From Pseudoscleropodium purum (Eukaryota; Streptophyta; Bryopsida; Hypnales; Brachytheciaceae): a stretch of DNA of 64,000 nucleotides. Location: positions 26,908,001-26,972,000 of the forward strand of contig OZ017797.1 of the NCBI GenBank assembly GCA_963969395.1, in the 5' to 3' direction. Below the pieces are notes generated by a model. That model worked only from the letters and a program-made list of their open reading frames with translations, had not been told where the DNA came from and made no database searches. The translations under genes and the position numbers were made by a program. Within the stretch, counting starts at the first letter, position 1. Every line of letters starts with the position of its first letter. This document shows positions 1-11,700 of this stretch, in pieces.

Positions 1-403
1 TTTTGAATTTTGAATCATTCTCTACTTCTTTTTATTTAATACTTAATATTTTTTTCTTATATGTTGTATAATCCCAATTGATTTGAAAATTTTCAAACAT
101 GTAGCCAACTTGACTTGACCACCATTTTAGATGTTTTTTCATACAAATGTGACCTTATGAAGTGTAACTGCCTGTTTTTTTGCACAGCCAAAAAAAAAAT
201 ATGTATTACTTCAATTGCTAATATCTTGCAATTTAGTAATTTACGTGGTAGAAATTTCTGAAATTTTTTGTACATCTTTTCAAACTAGCATACTACAAGA
301 TCCTATTGTTACATGTGTCCAATTTTTTTATTTTTTTTATTTTTTAAATTTGGTACTTAAAGCCATTTTGGTGAAAACATAGTCAAAGTCATTTAGGGGT
401 TAA
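1..403 (+). mobile_element. TTAA-flanked transposon, right end only
   Basis: The stretch matches the right-hand part of the complete copies at 18831-19763 and 44140-45074: a shared block of about 300 bp ending in CTTTAGGGGTTAA-type sequence. The terminal TTAA is at 400-403. The paralogous site in the second duplication unit (near 31588) has a single TTAA followed by the same flank (atttagttgg), so it is an empty site and shows that TTAA is the target. The left end lies outside the window. TTAA targets with CCC-type termini are known from piggyBac-like elements; that assignment is inference, as no transposase is present. Confidence 0.7.
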
Positions 404-1712
404 ATTTAGTTGGAGGGAGGGACGGTTGGAAGAAAAGCATCTTTTCAAGGGATGGTAGATGAATGCATCCAATAGTCCATTAGGTTTGGATAAAAAGCAG
501 CCAATGGTCATTGCAATTAAAGATTAAAACAACATGTTGCAATCATAGATGGAAGATAAATTGTAATTTTGAGACAAATGTGAGATATGTTACAAAGCAT
601 GATTCTTTTATAAAGTTGTTGTGAAACTTATCTTGTAGTTGCTAGATTGATTGATTGCAATTGTGTGGGAGTAGTATTGATTATGAATTGTTGTTTGTGT
701 CCAATTATAGAATGAACTTTATTGTAATTGCTTCTATTCTAGTTCAATGAGTTCCAAAGAATTACATACAATCAATTAGTTATTTCATCATGTACTAACT
801 TCGATTTTTGAAGTTGATCTCTATTCTTTTTTCATTACAAATGGGAGGATAACTGGGAGCTTAAGTGCAATACATTCTTTAAGTAATCCTCCTTTTTATA
901 AAATGATTCAATTTTGATGAATTCTACAAAAATGTTGTGTAGATAAGTTTTTGAGGACATTCTTGTAACACCACTATTCATCTATTGACATGAGAGGTTT
1001 AAAATGTTTGCTTGATTCTATTGTATTTGATTAGCGGCACTTGGAATGATTTTAGGCGCAGCTGAGGTATCTTTGCTTGCTTGGTAATTGTCAAGATTCA
1101 ACAATACCTAAAGATTTTTGACATTTAAGTTTCATTCGTTACCTAATATATTTTGAATATGGACTTATCAATTAAGAGGTATGACATTTCTCCAAAATTT
1201 TATCAAGCTTATGTTTTTCTCAAAAAACATGGCATTCCATAGACAATTGTAGTGTCAATGAGTTGTAATTGTTGAATCTTGAGATTGAGGATAGTGAGCA
1301 ATGAATGTATATGATGTTGTTAATGTTTTCAACTGGCCCACCAATTTGTATCTAAGAGATGTCATTTATGAATCTTATCAAATTGTGTTCCAATTGGTTG
1401 ACTTCAACTACTAATGAATATTGGGTCCTAGTTTAAACTATCCTAATATTGCATTAATCTTGTGTATGAATCATAGTCTTTAATATAGTTTGGAATGCAA
1501 TCTTTGATACCAATTGTTGTACAATACCAAAATTATTAATCATCTTTTTTTGAATTTTTTGAATTTATACTTCATAATATTAATGTAAAGTATTTTTATT
1601 TATAAAGTTTGAAAAAGATTGTTGTATTTTATAATTCTTAATTATTGTATGATACTAGATTTGAGTAAGTATTGGTAAATAGTTTTGATACAATTCTTTA
1701 TGCAAGATGATT

Positions 1713-2649
1713 TTAACTCCTAAAGGACCATTGTCCCTTTGAGGGACAAATGGGATTTGGGGCATGTACTAACGGTCTGAAATTTTTTCCTTATTTTTTG
1801 AATTTTTTTAAGATAGAAAAATTGATTAGCTTCATGGGAATATAATTTTTTTTTTCAATTGGTGCCCGGAAACAAAAGTTATGCTCAAATAAACTCAACA
1901 TAGGGGACGGGGGGTAACAAAAAACATTTCAAAATTTTAAATTTAAATTTTTTTAAATTGAAAAAGAAATTTCCTCATAGGTTGTATTTTTGTGTACATG
2001 TGAAGTTTTGATTCATTCCAATTGGATTCTTTATGAGAAAGTTATGGACAATCTTGTTTTTCAGGCAATTAGAGCATCTTCTTGAAAAAATAACTTATAG
2101 GATTCATTTTTGAATGCAATTTTCACAATTTAAAAAAAAAAAAAAGTTTCACATGGTCAATCTTTCTTGCAAGAAAAATCTTACCATTGGGATTAGTGCA
2201 TTTTAATTTCATTTTAGAGATATGAATATTTTAGATTTTCCTTCTATCTCGTACCTATTTCTATTTAGCAATTTTTTAAAGAATAAATATTAAGTTTTTT
2301 TTCAATATTTTGAATTTTTTCTAAACTCTCAACTCAATTTTATACCATAAAGATTTAAAGCTCTAAACGTTGTAGTGTAAAAAATTAAAGTTAAAATTGT
2401 TCAAAGTTAAAAAATCTAATCCCTCAATGTGTTGAAAAACTTGTTTTTTCCACTTTAAACATAGATATCATGCAATCTGTGCGGACAAAAAATCTGAAAA
2501 TTTTTCCACTCATTTTCATAATAGTTAGGTGTAAGATCCTATGGTTAGATGTGAAAAAAAAAATATCATTTTTTTTAACCTTTTGCCATAGAAATGGCAG
2601 TTTTGAGTGTTTTTTGGCAAAAAAAGGCCTTGGTCCTTTTGGGGATTAA
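1713..2649 (-). mobile_element. TTAA-flanked element inserted upstream of resistance gene copy 1
   Basis: Left end reads TTAACTCCTAAAGGACCA and right end reads TGGTCCTTTTGGGGATTAA, an imperfect inverted repeat of about 18 bp. The paralogous locus near 32895 lacks the insertion and reads ttttGAAtgtattgg where this locus has ttTTAA...TTAAatgtgttag, so the site fits a TTAA target with one later substitution. An internal motif (agatcctatggttagatgtg) is shared with the other TTAA elements. It is a diverged, non-coding member of the family. Confidence 0.65.
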
Positions 2650-2783
2650 ATGTGTTAGAAAATTGAAGTTTTGGGGGGTCTTTGCTATTTTCCTCATTTG
2701 AATGTTACATACTAACTAATTTCCTTGGATTTGTTTTGAAGATACTCTAAATCTTTGATATATTACTCCATTTGCTACTTAAA

Positions 2784-2872
2784 ATGGCACACTTTTTCAT
2801 GTGGATTGCAATTCTCTTCACATTGGCCATCTTCATGTTTTGGAAATACATGAGTTTTGCATGCTTAACCTG
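2784..2872 (+). CDS. Copy 1 exon 1: N-terminal membrane segment
   Basis: A short exon of 29 codons plus two bases. Its product is strongly hydrophobic (ending FMWIAILFTLAIFMFWKY then MSFACLT) and looks like a signal-anchor or transmembrane helix. The donor is acctg|gtgagc and the acceptor at 3190 is ctccacag|g; together they complete a Trp codon, the same phase as in copy 2. Conservation of reading frame and hydrophobicity between the copies supports a real coding exon. Membrane topology is inference. Confidence 0.6.
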
Positions 2873-3190
2873 GTGAGCATAAATGTTCTATAGTTATTAT
2901 TTGTTAGTGATTGAAAGTGCATTTTAGAATAAAGTAGTGTTTAAATTATAAAGTTCTTTATTTAGTTTTCTATTTGATTTACAATTATTTCTACAAGCAT
3001 TTATGTATGTAATCAAAGTTAAGTATGTATTCATAGTTCAGTACAATAGATTAGCAACTCTATGACTTGAATTCAATAAAATTCAATTTGTTGAATGTAT
3101 TTGATTTTTTGAATCTATCATGTAGGGTATTTGGTTTCACTATATCTTGTCATGATATCTTGTTGACCATAGATATTACATGCTCCACAG

Positions 3191-4727
3191 GAAGGACAGG
3201 GATTTCTCACGAGTGCAAAGTAGGTATTACAAAAGACTACGCAATGATATATCGAATCTTGAGAATTGTTGGAAGGCTTTGAATGCATCTTCCAAGGAGA
3301 AAGTTTTGAATAAAAATCAGTGTGTACATCTTTTTGGCAAACTCATACTAGCCATGGAAGGGATCAACAAAATGTTATCAACTACTACTCTAGATCTCAA
3401 TTTTCGATTTGTATGTGAAGAATTGTTTGTTCTTCAAAAGAAAGTAGACATTGTAAGAAAAAATTGCATTGAACAAGAGCGATGGTGTCATTCGGCTTTA
3501 TTTCAAGTACAAAACAAAGAGACTTTTCGCGAGCTACTTTTAGATCTCAAGTGTTGCTACAATACAACAAAAGATATGTACTTATACCACCATCCCAATC
3601 AATCAAATGACATCCTATCTATTGAGTTTTATGCAGCTCCGTATGAACAAATTCTTGAAGATGGACAAGAACTAAAGAGGAAGCTTGAACTTGTACCTCA
3701 AGAAGAAATCTCACAAGATTATGATATAGCGCAACATCTATTGTTGAGACTCTGAAATTTGAATCGAGTTGATGGTGGGGACTTGAATGCTTTGGAGTTT
3801 CCCAATGATTTCAAACCACCAAAATTAATCCAAAAAATTAGCCAACGTCGTTTTAGAGATGTGTACATATCAACTTGGTTTGGACTAAAGTGTGCTACAA
3901 AAATAGTGAAAGGTAATCTTGACTATCTCAAGAACTCTCAAACTGAGGTTGGGATCTTGGCAGGCCTAAGCCATCCCAATCTCATTCAGTTTTTTGGTTG
4001 CGGGATTATCCAAACCTTTGATGAGAATCTTGAAGAAGGTGACACTTGTGAAATGCATTTGGTGATGGAATTGATGGATTCAAACTTGTCTACCATATTG
4101 AAGAAAGCCAAAAGACCTTTATCCTATCATGTTGCACTTGACATCATGCACCAAATTGCAAAAGGTGTGTATTACCTTCATGACATGCAAGTTGCTCATC
4201 TTGACTTGAAACCCGATAATGTCTTATGTAGTTCAATACCTATAGAGGATTTGGACCCTTGTCATATATTCAAGATTACAGATTATGGGACTTCTCAATT
4301 AGAGGTTTGTAGCAATCCAAAGCATCCAGATCCATCACAATATACAACTGGAACACTAAGGTATATGGCCCCTGAAATGATTGAAGGAAGTGAAACTCCA
4401 CGGTATCCATTTCAAGTAGATGTGTGGTCCTTTGCCATGATATGCTTAGAGATTCTATCTAGGAAGGTTCCCTACTTTGATTTTCAACCAAGAGCTATTT
4501 ATAATGAACTAAAAGGTCCGCATGGCCATAGCTTTCGACCGGCCCTACCCAAAAATTGTGAAGGACTTACAACCTTAATCCAAGAATGTTGGTCTCAAGA
4601 CCCTCTTCAACGGCCAACATTTTCTAACATTTGTAACAAGCTCACAAGTTTAAAGAAGTCTTTTTGGAATGGAGGAGGATCTTGCACCTTAAGGGATTTC
4701 AAGGCCATTGTGAACCATGACCCAAGG
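3191..4727 (+). CDS. Copy 1 exon 2: helical region and protein kinase domain (interrupted by TGA)
   Basis: The first 190 codons encode a charged helical region (SRVQSRYYKRLRNDISNLE onward). TGA at 3753-3755 interrupts it, then the same frame encodes a kinase: lysine in ATKIVK, catalytic loop VAHLDLKPDNVL (HLD instead of HRD, with Lys and Asn kept), DYG in place of DFG, and GTLRYMAPEM for the activation-segment end. The glycine loop is lost. The exon ends AGG|gtatga in phase 0. Without readthrough or restart the kinase would not be made as part of the full-length protein. Confidence 0.8.
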
Positions 4728-4871
4728 GTATGAAATTGCCTAATTACAAAAATCATTTCATGATGTTTGATTTGTTATACTCTCTTCGATACTTAGCATT
4801 TGTTTTTTAAGTGCAATTTAATGTTTTTATATGATAATGATTTTCAAAATATACCTTTTGTATTTGTGCAG

Positions 4872-5915
4872 GTGGATGAACAAATTGCTCCACAAAAGGA
4901 TGTTCCAATTGCTTTAGATCATCAATTGTCAAAAGCCAAAGGGCTATTGAAAAAGAAATATGTAGGCATTATTGGCATGGGTGGAATTGGCAAGACTACA
5001 CTAGCGAAGGTGATACTTGATGACCTGATTGTAAATTCCTCCTACCATGCATCATGCTTTGTTGCTGAATGCAAGAACTATCAAAATTCCTATGAAATAT
5101 TGTGCAAAATATTATCAAAACTTGGGACTACCAAAAATCCCAAGAATTTTGAGGATGCCCAAAAAATGATGAAAAAACTCTTGGATGAAAAGAAGGTTCT
5201 TTTAGTATTAGATGACATCAAGGATGAATCTCAAGTGCTGGAAATTGTACCTCCTGATATCATCCAAACTAGCAAAGGGACTACAATTATTATCACAACA
5301 CGCAATTGGAGTACCATAAAGTCATTTGTGGGCATGGAAGGAAGGTTGGATGTTGAATTGTTGGATGAAAAGGCATCAACAACACTTTTCGTCTCTCACC
5401 TTTGTTGGAGTGAAGCTTCTCTTTCACCAAATTTTGTGGCCTTGTGCAAACAAGTTGTGGAAGCTTGCAAAGGCTTGCCTTTGAGTTTGAAAGTGATAGG
5501 TGCATTTCTCCGCAATAAAGAGAGGTTACGAAGTTGGGAACGAGCCCTTCAAAGGATGGCAAGAGGAATGAGTTTAGATGGTGATGAACAAATTTGGAAC
5601 ACTTTGCAAATAAGCTTTGACGGATTGAACAATAGTGTTGAAAAGAGGATGTTTTTGGACGTGGCATGTTTCTTTGGTCGAGATGTATATCCATTAGGCA
5701 TATCAAAAGAAACAATCTTGACTATATGGTCAAAAGATGGCATTCCTCCAGTGGAAGAATTGGATAGATTGATTGACATGTCATTGTTGAAGGTCAATAG
5801 AGATGGTGGCATTGTAGAAATGCATGATCAACTACGTGACATGGGTCGAATGATTGCAAAGAATACAAGAATTTGGAAAGCATCTATGCTACCTGAAAGT
5901 GGCTTTTCAAGCAAG
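4872..5915 (+). CDS. Copy 1 exon 3: NB-ARC domain
   Basis: The exon runs from acceptor tttgtgcag| to donor agcaag|gtaatt and is phase 0 at both ends (348 codons), the same length as in copy 2. Motifs in order: P-loop GMGGIGKTT, kinase-2 VLLVLDDIK, RNBS-B TTIIITTRN, GLPL (CKGLPLSLKVIG), RNBS-D-like RMFLDVACFF, and MHD (VEMHDQLRDMG). The FLDVACFF form resembles TIR-type NB-ARC domains although no TIR domain is present. This domain is intact in sequence; the gene fails elsewhere. Confidence 0.9.
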
Positions 5916-6119
5916 GTAATTATTTACCTATTTGTGCAATTGACATTTTTAAATTTGAACATTTTTATATATGCATTCAAATTTAGTTAGTATAGATACA
6001 CCTCTAAAATATTTCAAGAATCAAGACATTTTAAATTTGCTAGAAAAATCCATTAATATCTTTTTCCAGCCTCTTTATAACAATATAACACATTTTAATT
6101 TATCCTTCTTTGAATGCAG

Positions 6120-8645
6120 GATGTTGATATTCTTGAAGGCATTTCTTTGCAAGGGACTATGAGCCATCATATGCCTTTGTTAAAACAAGATCCAAGCTTT
6201 CATTTTCAGAAACTTCGTGTGTTGATTTTGGTGAGCACTTTCGACAATTTTGAAGTAGATGTTGTGAATTTTAGAATATTACTTGAAATAGCATCACAAT
6301 GTTTTCAATTGAAGGCAATTCTAATAGGACAATCTCCAAATTCAATTGAATGACCACGTATACATCTAGAAGATCTACAAAATCCTACAATTTCTTTAAG
6401 CGGCATGGTATCAAATCTTTGTAGTACCCATTCATCACTAAAGTTTCTCGATCTCAAAGGGCTTAAATTCCTCAAACAATTTCCAAACAAATTTTCACCA
6501 AGCAATACCCTATTGAGACTAAATTTGAATTGTTGTTCAAGCTTGGCAACTTTGCCAAAGGTAGTAGGGAAGTTGTCTTCCCTGACCACTCTAGATTTGA
6601 GAGAGTGTAAAAGCTTGACGGCCTTGCCAAAGGAAGTCGGGAACTTGTCTTCCTTGACCACTCTACATTTGACTTTGTGTGAAAGCTTGACGGCCTTGCC
6701 AAAGGAAGTGGGAAACTTGTCTTCCTTGACCACTCTAGATTTGACTGGATGTAAAAACTTGACAACCTTGTTTAAGGAAGTGGGAAACTTGTCTTCTTTG
6801 ACCACTCTAGATTTGAAATGGTGTTCAAGCTTGGTGGCCTTGCCAAAAGAAGTGGGGAACTTGTCTTCCTTGACCACTCTAGATTTGAATTCTTGTGAAA
6901 GCTTGATAGCCTTGCCGAAGGAAGTGGGAAACTTGTCTTCCTTGACCACTCTACATTTGAATTCTTGTGAAAGCTTGATAGCCTTGCCAAAGGAAGTGGG
7001 GAACTTGTCTTCATTGACAACTCTACATTTGAATTTTTGTAAAAGCTTGACAGCCTTGCCAAAGGAAGTGGGGAACTTGTCTTCCTTGACCACTCTAGAT
7101 TTGAATTTGTGTGAAAGCTTGGCATCCTTGCCAAAGGAAGTAGAAAACTTGTCTTCTTTGACCACTTTAGATTTGAGTTGGTGTGAAAGCTTGGCATCCT
7201 TGCCAAAGGAAGTGGGGAACTTATCTTCCTTGACCACTCTAGATTTGTCTTTGTGTGAAAGCTTGGTGGCCTTGCCAAAGGAAGTGGGGAACTTGTCTTC
7301 CTTGACCACTTTACATTTGAATGCTTGTGAAAGCTTGACGGCCTTGCCAAAGGAAGTGGGGAACTTGTCTTCCTTGACTACTTTACATTTGAATGAGTGT
7401 AAAAGCTTGGCGGCCTTACCAAAGGAAGTGGAGATCTTGTCTTCCTTGACCATTCTACATTTAAATGGGTGTAATAGCTTGGTGGCCTTACCAAAGGAAG
7501 TGGGGATCTTGTCTTCCTTGACCACTCTACATTTGAGCTGGTGTGAAAGCTTGGTGGCCTTGCCAAAGGAAATGGGAAATTTGTCTTCTTTGACTACTCT
7601 AGATTTGAGTCGATGTAAAAGCTTGATAGCCTTGCCAAAGGAAATAGGGAACTTGTCTTCCTTGATCACTTTAAATTTGAATTGGTGTAAGAGCTTGGTG
7701 GCCTTGCCAAAGGAAGTGGGAAATTTGTCTTCCTTGATCACTCTACATTTGAGTTGGTGTGAAAGCTTGGCGGCCTTGCCAAAGGAAATGGAGAACTTGT
7801 CTTTTTTGACTACTCTACATTTGAATTATTGTAAAAACTTGGTAACCTTGCCAAAGGAAGTAGGGAACTTTTCTTTTTTGACCACTCTACATTTAAGTCA
7901 GTGTAAAAGTTTGGTGGCCTTGCCAAAGGAAGTAGGGAACTTGTCTTCCTTGACCTCTCTACATTTACAATGGTGTGAAAGTTTGACAACCTTGCCAAAA
8001 GAAGTGGGGAACTTGTCTTCCTTACCCACTCTAGACTTAAGTTGGTGTAAAAGTTTGACAGCCTTGCCAAAGGAAGTTGGGAACTTGTCTTTTCTAACCA
8101 CTCTAGACTTAATTTGGTGTAAAAGTTTGACGGCCTTGCCAAAGGAAGTTGGGAACTTGTCTTTTTTGACCACTCTAGATTTGAGAGAGTGTAAAAGCTT
8201 GTTGGTCTTGCCAAAGAAAATTGGGAACTTATCTTCCTTGACCACTCTACATTTGAGTGGTTGTGATAGCTTGGTGGCCTTGCCAAAGGAAGTGGGGAAC
8301 TTATCTTCCTTGACCACTCTACATTTAAGTCGGTGTAAAAGTTTGGTGGCCTTACCCAAAGAAATAGGGAACTTGTCTTCCTTAACCACTCTACATTTGG
8401 AGTGGTGTAAAAGCTTGACAGTCTTGCCAAAGGAAGTGGGGAATTTGTCTTCCTTGACTACTCTGCATTTGAGTCAATGTAAAAGCTTGACAACCTTGCC
8501 AAAGGAAGTAGGGAACTTGTCTTCTTTGACTACTCTATATTTGAATGGGTGTAAAAGTTTGACGACCTTGCCAAAGAAAGTGGAGAACTTGTCTTCCTTG
8601 ACCACTCTAGATTTGAGTGGGTGTGAAAGCTTGGCGGCCTTTTGA
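6120..8645 (+). CDS. Copy 1 exon 4: LRR exon with about 30 near-identical repeats
   Basis: Acceptor gaatgcag| precedes GATGTTGATATT in phase 0. After a linker of about 80 codons the frame meets TGA (6351-6353), then continues into the LRRs. The 24-residue repeat has the form LSSLTTLDLSxCxSLxALPKEVGN. I count about 29 units to the stop at 8643-8645 and one more in frame after it. The leading Leu pattern and conserved Cys are typical of plant cytoplasmic NBS-LRR proteins. The exon seems to end without a clear C-terminal cap, and LRR-like coding sequence reappears at 12690. Confidence 0.8.
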
Positions 8646-8715
8646 AAGGAAGTGGGAAACTTGTCTTCCTTGACCACTTTGGATTTGAGTGAGTGTATAA
8701 TCTTAGAGGCCTTGT
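6558..8715 (+). repeat. 72-bp tandem array encoding LRRs, copy 1
   Basis: The LRRs are encoded by a 72-bp unit repeated about 30 times with high nucleotide identity; the core words are CCAAAGGAAGTGGGGAAC, TTGTCTTCCTTGACCACTCT and GAAAGCTTG. Variation is concentrated in two or three codons before the Cys and one or two after the SL, the residues exposed on an LRR solenoid. Because the period is a multiple of three, the opposite strand also stays open for long stretches; those antisense frames are artefacts of the repeat. Confidence 0.9.
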
Positions 8716-8740
8716 ATGAACCCAATAGTTTTCACCTAGG

Positions 8741-11700
8741 CCTCAAAAAAAAAATTTCACTTTCACTCATTCCTTATAGCCTTTTTAAATCCAAAAGACC
8801 TAAAAAGTGTATTAACACTATAATAATAGAAGTCCTACAATTACGGTGTGTTATTTTCCAAAAGTTTGGTAGTGTTTTAAGCACTTACATTTACCATTTT
8901 CAATATCTAATAGGTGTCTAGTATGTCGATTAGGAGTTTGAGATAGAGTTGAGCCCTAGTAGACAAAGTCATAAAAGATACTTATTTTAGACAATTATCG
9001 GATTTACTCAAATCCATCGATTCATAAAGATCATGCAATGAAGATAAGAGGAAGATGTTTTAGCATCAAAACATGCTAGGAGCTCATTAGCAAAGTTGGT
9101 TTGTGAAGATTCCTCTTATGGAAATGATTTCTCCATGAAGAAATTGAATATAGGAGATAAAGAATTTTGACCTCTCCACATTTGATGCAAGTAAATATGG
9201 AATCTTATAATTAGAATTTGAAGAATTTCTAGAGGTTGCCTTAAAAGTTTCGTAATTTTCTGAATTACAGAAGATGACTCTATGGGAAGTCAATAGTGTT
9301 TACCAGCGAATAAAAATTCTTAGAAATTATCCAAGTTGCGGTAAAATCCCACTAAAAATTAAGGTAGTGTGATTCAGCTTTAATAAGTGCTTGAATAGAA
9401 TTTAAGACATTTTAATACCAATAAGTGCTAGAATTGGTGGCAGTATTGGATTTTAACAGTTTTCAAAAACATTTGATGGTTTGACCAACATACCAAGTAT
9501 AAACATTGTCCAAATAAAGTAAACTTGAACTCTTTTCTTACTATCTTAGACCTTCCAGACAACCTAGGCTTGTTAAAACCTTAAGAAAAAGGCAAACTCC
9601 ATTAGTTGGATTTTCTACTTTTTCATTGGTTGCAATTCGTTGGCTTTTGCTTGCGAAATAGTTTGGAAAGTAGGGGGTAAGGGGACCCGTAGTCTAATTT
9701 AGGCCTTCTATAGACCATAGCACAATTGTTTTTGTGTTTGGAACATTTCTTTAAAAGTTAGAACGATCACATCAATAGTGTAGAATTTTGATTTGATGTT
9801 AATTTGGTTTTACGTAGGAGTAGTTGTAGGTAATTTGAGAGGGATTGGGGGCCTTGGAAAAGTATGAAAGGCCCTCACCTCTTTTCTCTTTGCACCCATT
9901 TTCTTTTAGTATATGGCCACACGTAGCCATGTTATTTGAATTTCTGGCATTTGCCAAAAACTCTTGTTTTCTTGCATTTTGAACATTTTGCTCATAGTTT
10001 TTAAGCTCTCTTCTGTATCTTTTGCCTACCTCAAAGGATGTTGGGGTTCCTTTGAAGTATTATTATCTTTGCTTGTGCTTTCAAGTGGTTTAGTCCTTTG
10101 AACCATTGATTATTGTGTTCAATCTACTAACTAATTTTGCTTGAGGGTTTTCAAAGAGAGATTTCACAACATTGTTGTTGCAAATCTCCCTTTGAAGTCT
10201 CACGTTGGAATTTGTAATCCATCGTGAGTCATTGAGTCATTTGGAAGGTGATGTTTGATGCAATCCTCCAAAGTCCCACTATTTATGTTGTTCAAGTAAT
10301 CCTATGCCTTTCTAACTGGAAACTATAAGTTTCCAACTAATGTTCTTGTATTTTGTCAAAAAAAAGTGGTGTCATACCACTAAACAGCGAAGCTATTACC
10401 CTAAGAGAAATTTCCAAGTGTTATTGATTCCCTTATGTTTAGTTTAAAATCCCATCCGGCAAAGCTATCACTTTACTATTAGAATCAATATCTTGGAGCT
10501 ACCCCTTGGACAGCAAAGTTTCGCTTTTAGTCATAAACATATTATACCTACGCGTTTAGAAGTTGGGAGAAGGGAGGAAACCCAAGCATCAGACCCTAAA
10601 AAGGCTGATTTTCGAAGGCCTAGTTCAAATTGAGGTTGGTAGCCAGACAATTCAATTAAGATTAATAGTCAAACAGTTCAAATCAAGATTGGTAGCCAAA
10701 TAATTCAATTGAGATTGGCAACCAAATAATTCAAATTGAGATTGATAGCCAAACAATTCAAATCAAGATTGGTAAGTGAAACAATTCAATTGATTTAATT
10801 AACTGATCAAATCAACTCATCATTTGGTTCAAATAATTGATACCAATTGGACCCAACTCTCATCCAACCAAGCATATGTGTTGTGCCACACCCAAACTTC
10901 AAGCTTTGACTTAATCTCACATTCAAGCTCCAACACTCAAACTACAAAATCATAGACAAGGAAACTAAACATGAAGTTGGAGAGTGTTGGTAGTTATAGA
11001 AGTTAGATGTAAGTATAATTTCATATTGATTTTGGTCTACTCGTATAGAATAGCTGACTTTATTAACCATTGTTAGAATTTGATTAGAAGACAAAAGGAA
11101 AAAACAAAAACAAAAACAAAATTTTTTGGGAGATTAGGATATTCTAAAATTAGTTATTATTTAGAAGTCAAACAAGCTTTGTCTTAATGTCTTGTTTGAT
11201 TCCAAGCCAATTAGACAAAAATTAGCATTAGATTTGATACGATTTTATTCTCAACAAATATCTACAAAAGAGAAAGAGAACATTGGAAAGAAGCGGAAGG
11301 AAAAGAGAACGGGAATTTATTGAAGGACAAAGCCTTAGGATGTCCCCAAATCCACTAGAAGTTTACAACATCAACATCATACAACAAAAAATGTTGAAGT
11401 TGGAGTTGGAGCACCCATTTGACAACATGGCAGCACCATCCCATGAAAGTGAAATCAATGTTGTAGTTAGAAATTGAACTTTTACCACAATTCTTATATT
11501 TTCACCAAAAAACATTAGATTAGAGTTTGATTTTTGCATTTCAAATTAAGATTAGAATAAACCCATAGTAGATTTGAAAATCAATTAGTAGATTTTTAAA
11601 TAGTTGGAAAATTACCATATTATTTTTTAAAGGATTTTAACTACAATAGTTAAAGAAAATTATCAAAGTTTATCTTTGGATGCAAAATAGTTTAAAGTGG

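Larger units (their letters stand above)
404..8740 (+). repeat. Segmental duplication, unit 1
   Basis: This block is collinear with 31585-37842. Shared parts are about 1.3 kb of upstream noncoding DNA (404-1712 against 31589-32890), the promoter-proximal region (2650-2783), and all four exons and three introns of the kinase-NB-ARC-LRR gene. Differences are one extra TTAA element (1713-2649) in unit 1, different LRR copy numbers, and an internal kinase duplication in unit 2. Same orientation and spacing of about 31 kb suggest an old tandem duplication later spread apart by insertions. Confidence 0.85.
2784..8740 (+). pseudogene. Kinase-NB-ARC-LRR resistance-like gene, copy 1, three in-frame stops
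   Basis: Four exons inferred from splice consensus and the paralogue: 2784-2872, 3191-4727, 4872-5915 and 6120 to about 8740. Order: N-terminal membrane segment, helical region, protein kinase, NB-ARC, LRRs. In copy 2 all these parts are in one open frame. Here TGA at 3753-3755 replaces an AGA codon between the helical region and the kinase, TGA at 6351-6353 replaces TCA just before the LRRs, and TGA at 8643-8645 falls inside the LRR array, with the frame continuing beyond each. The kinase glycine loop is also eroded (SQRRFRD where copy 2 has GEGGYGI). No frameshift is seen over about 4.5 kb of coding sequence, so inactivation looks recent. It may still yield truncated products. The upstream ATG used by copy 2 is ATA here; the next in-frame ATG is taken as the start. 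Confidence 0.85.

Noticed and set aside
5293..5812. Minus-strand frames opposite the NB-ARC exon
   Set aside because: They lie antisense to conserved NB-ARC motifs, recur at the same place in copy 2, and have no domain of their own.
6305..7741. Minus-strand open frame of 478 codons with repeats of VVKEDKFPTSFGKA
   Set aside because: It is the antisense of the 72-bp LRR array. A repeat period divisible by three keeps a stop-free frame on both strands. The same shadow appears at 7898-8389, 36827-37312 and 37547-37842.
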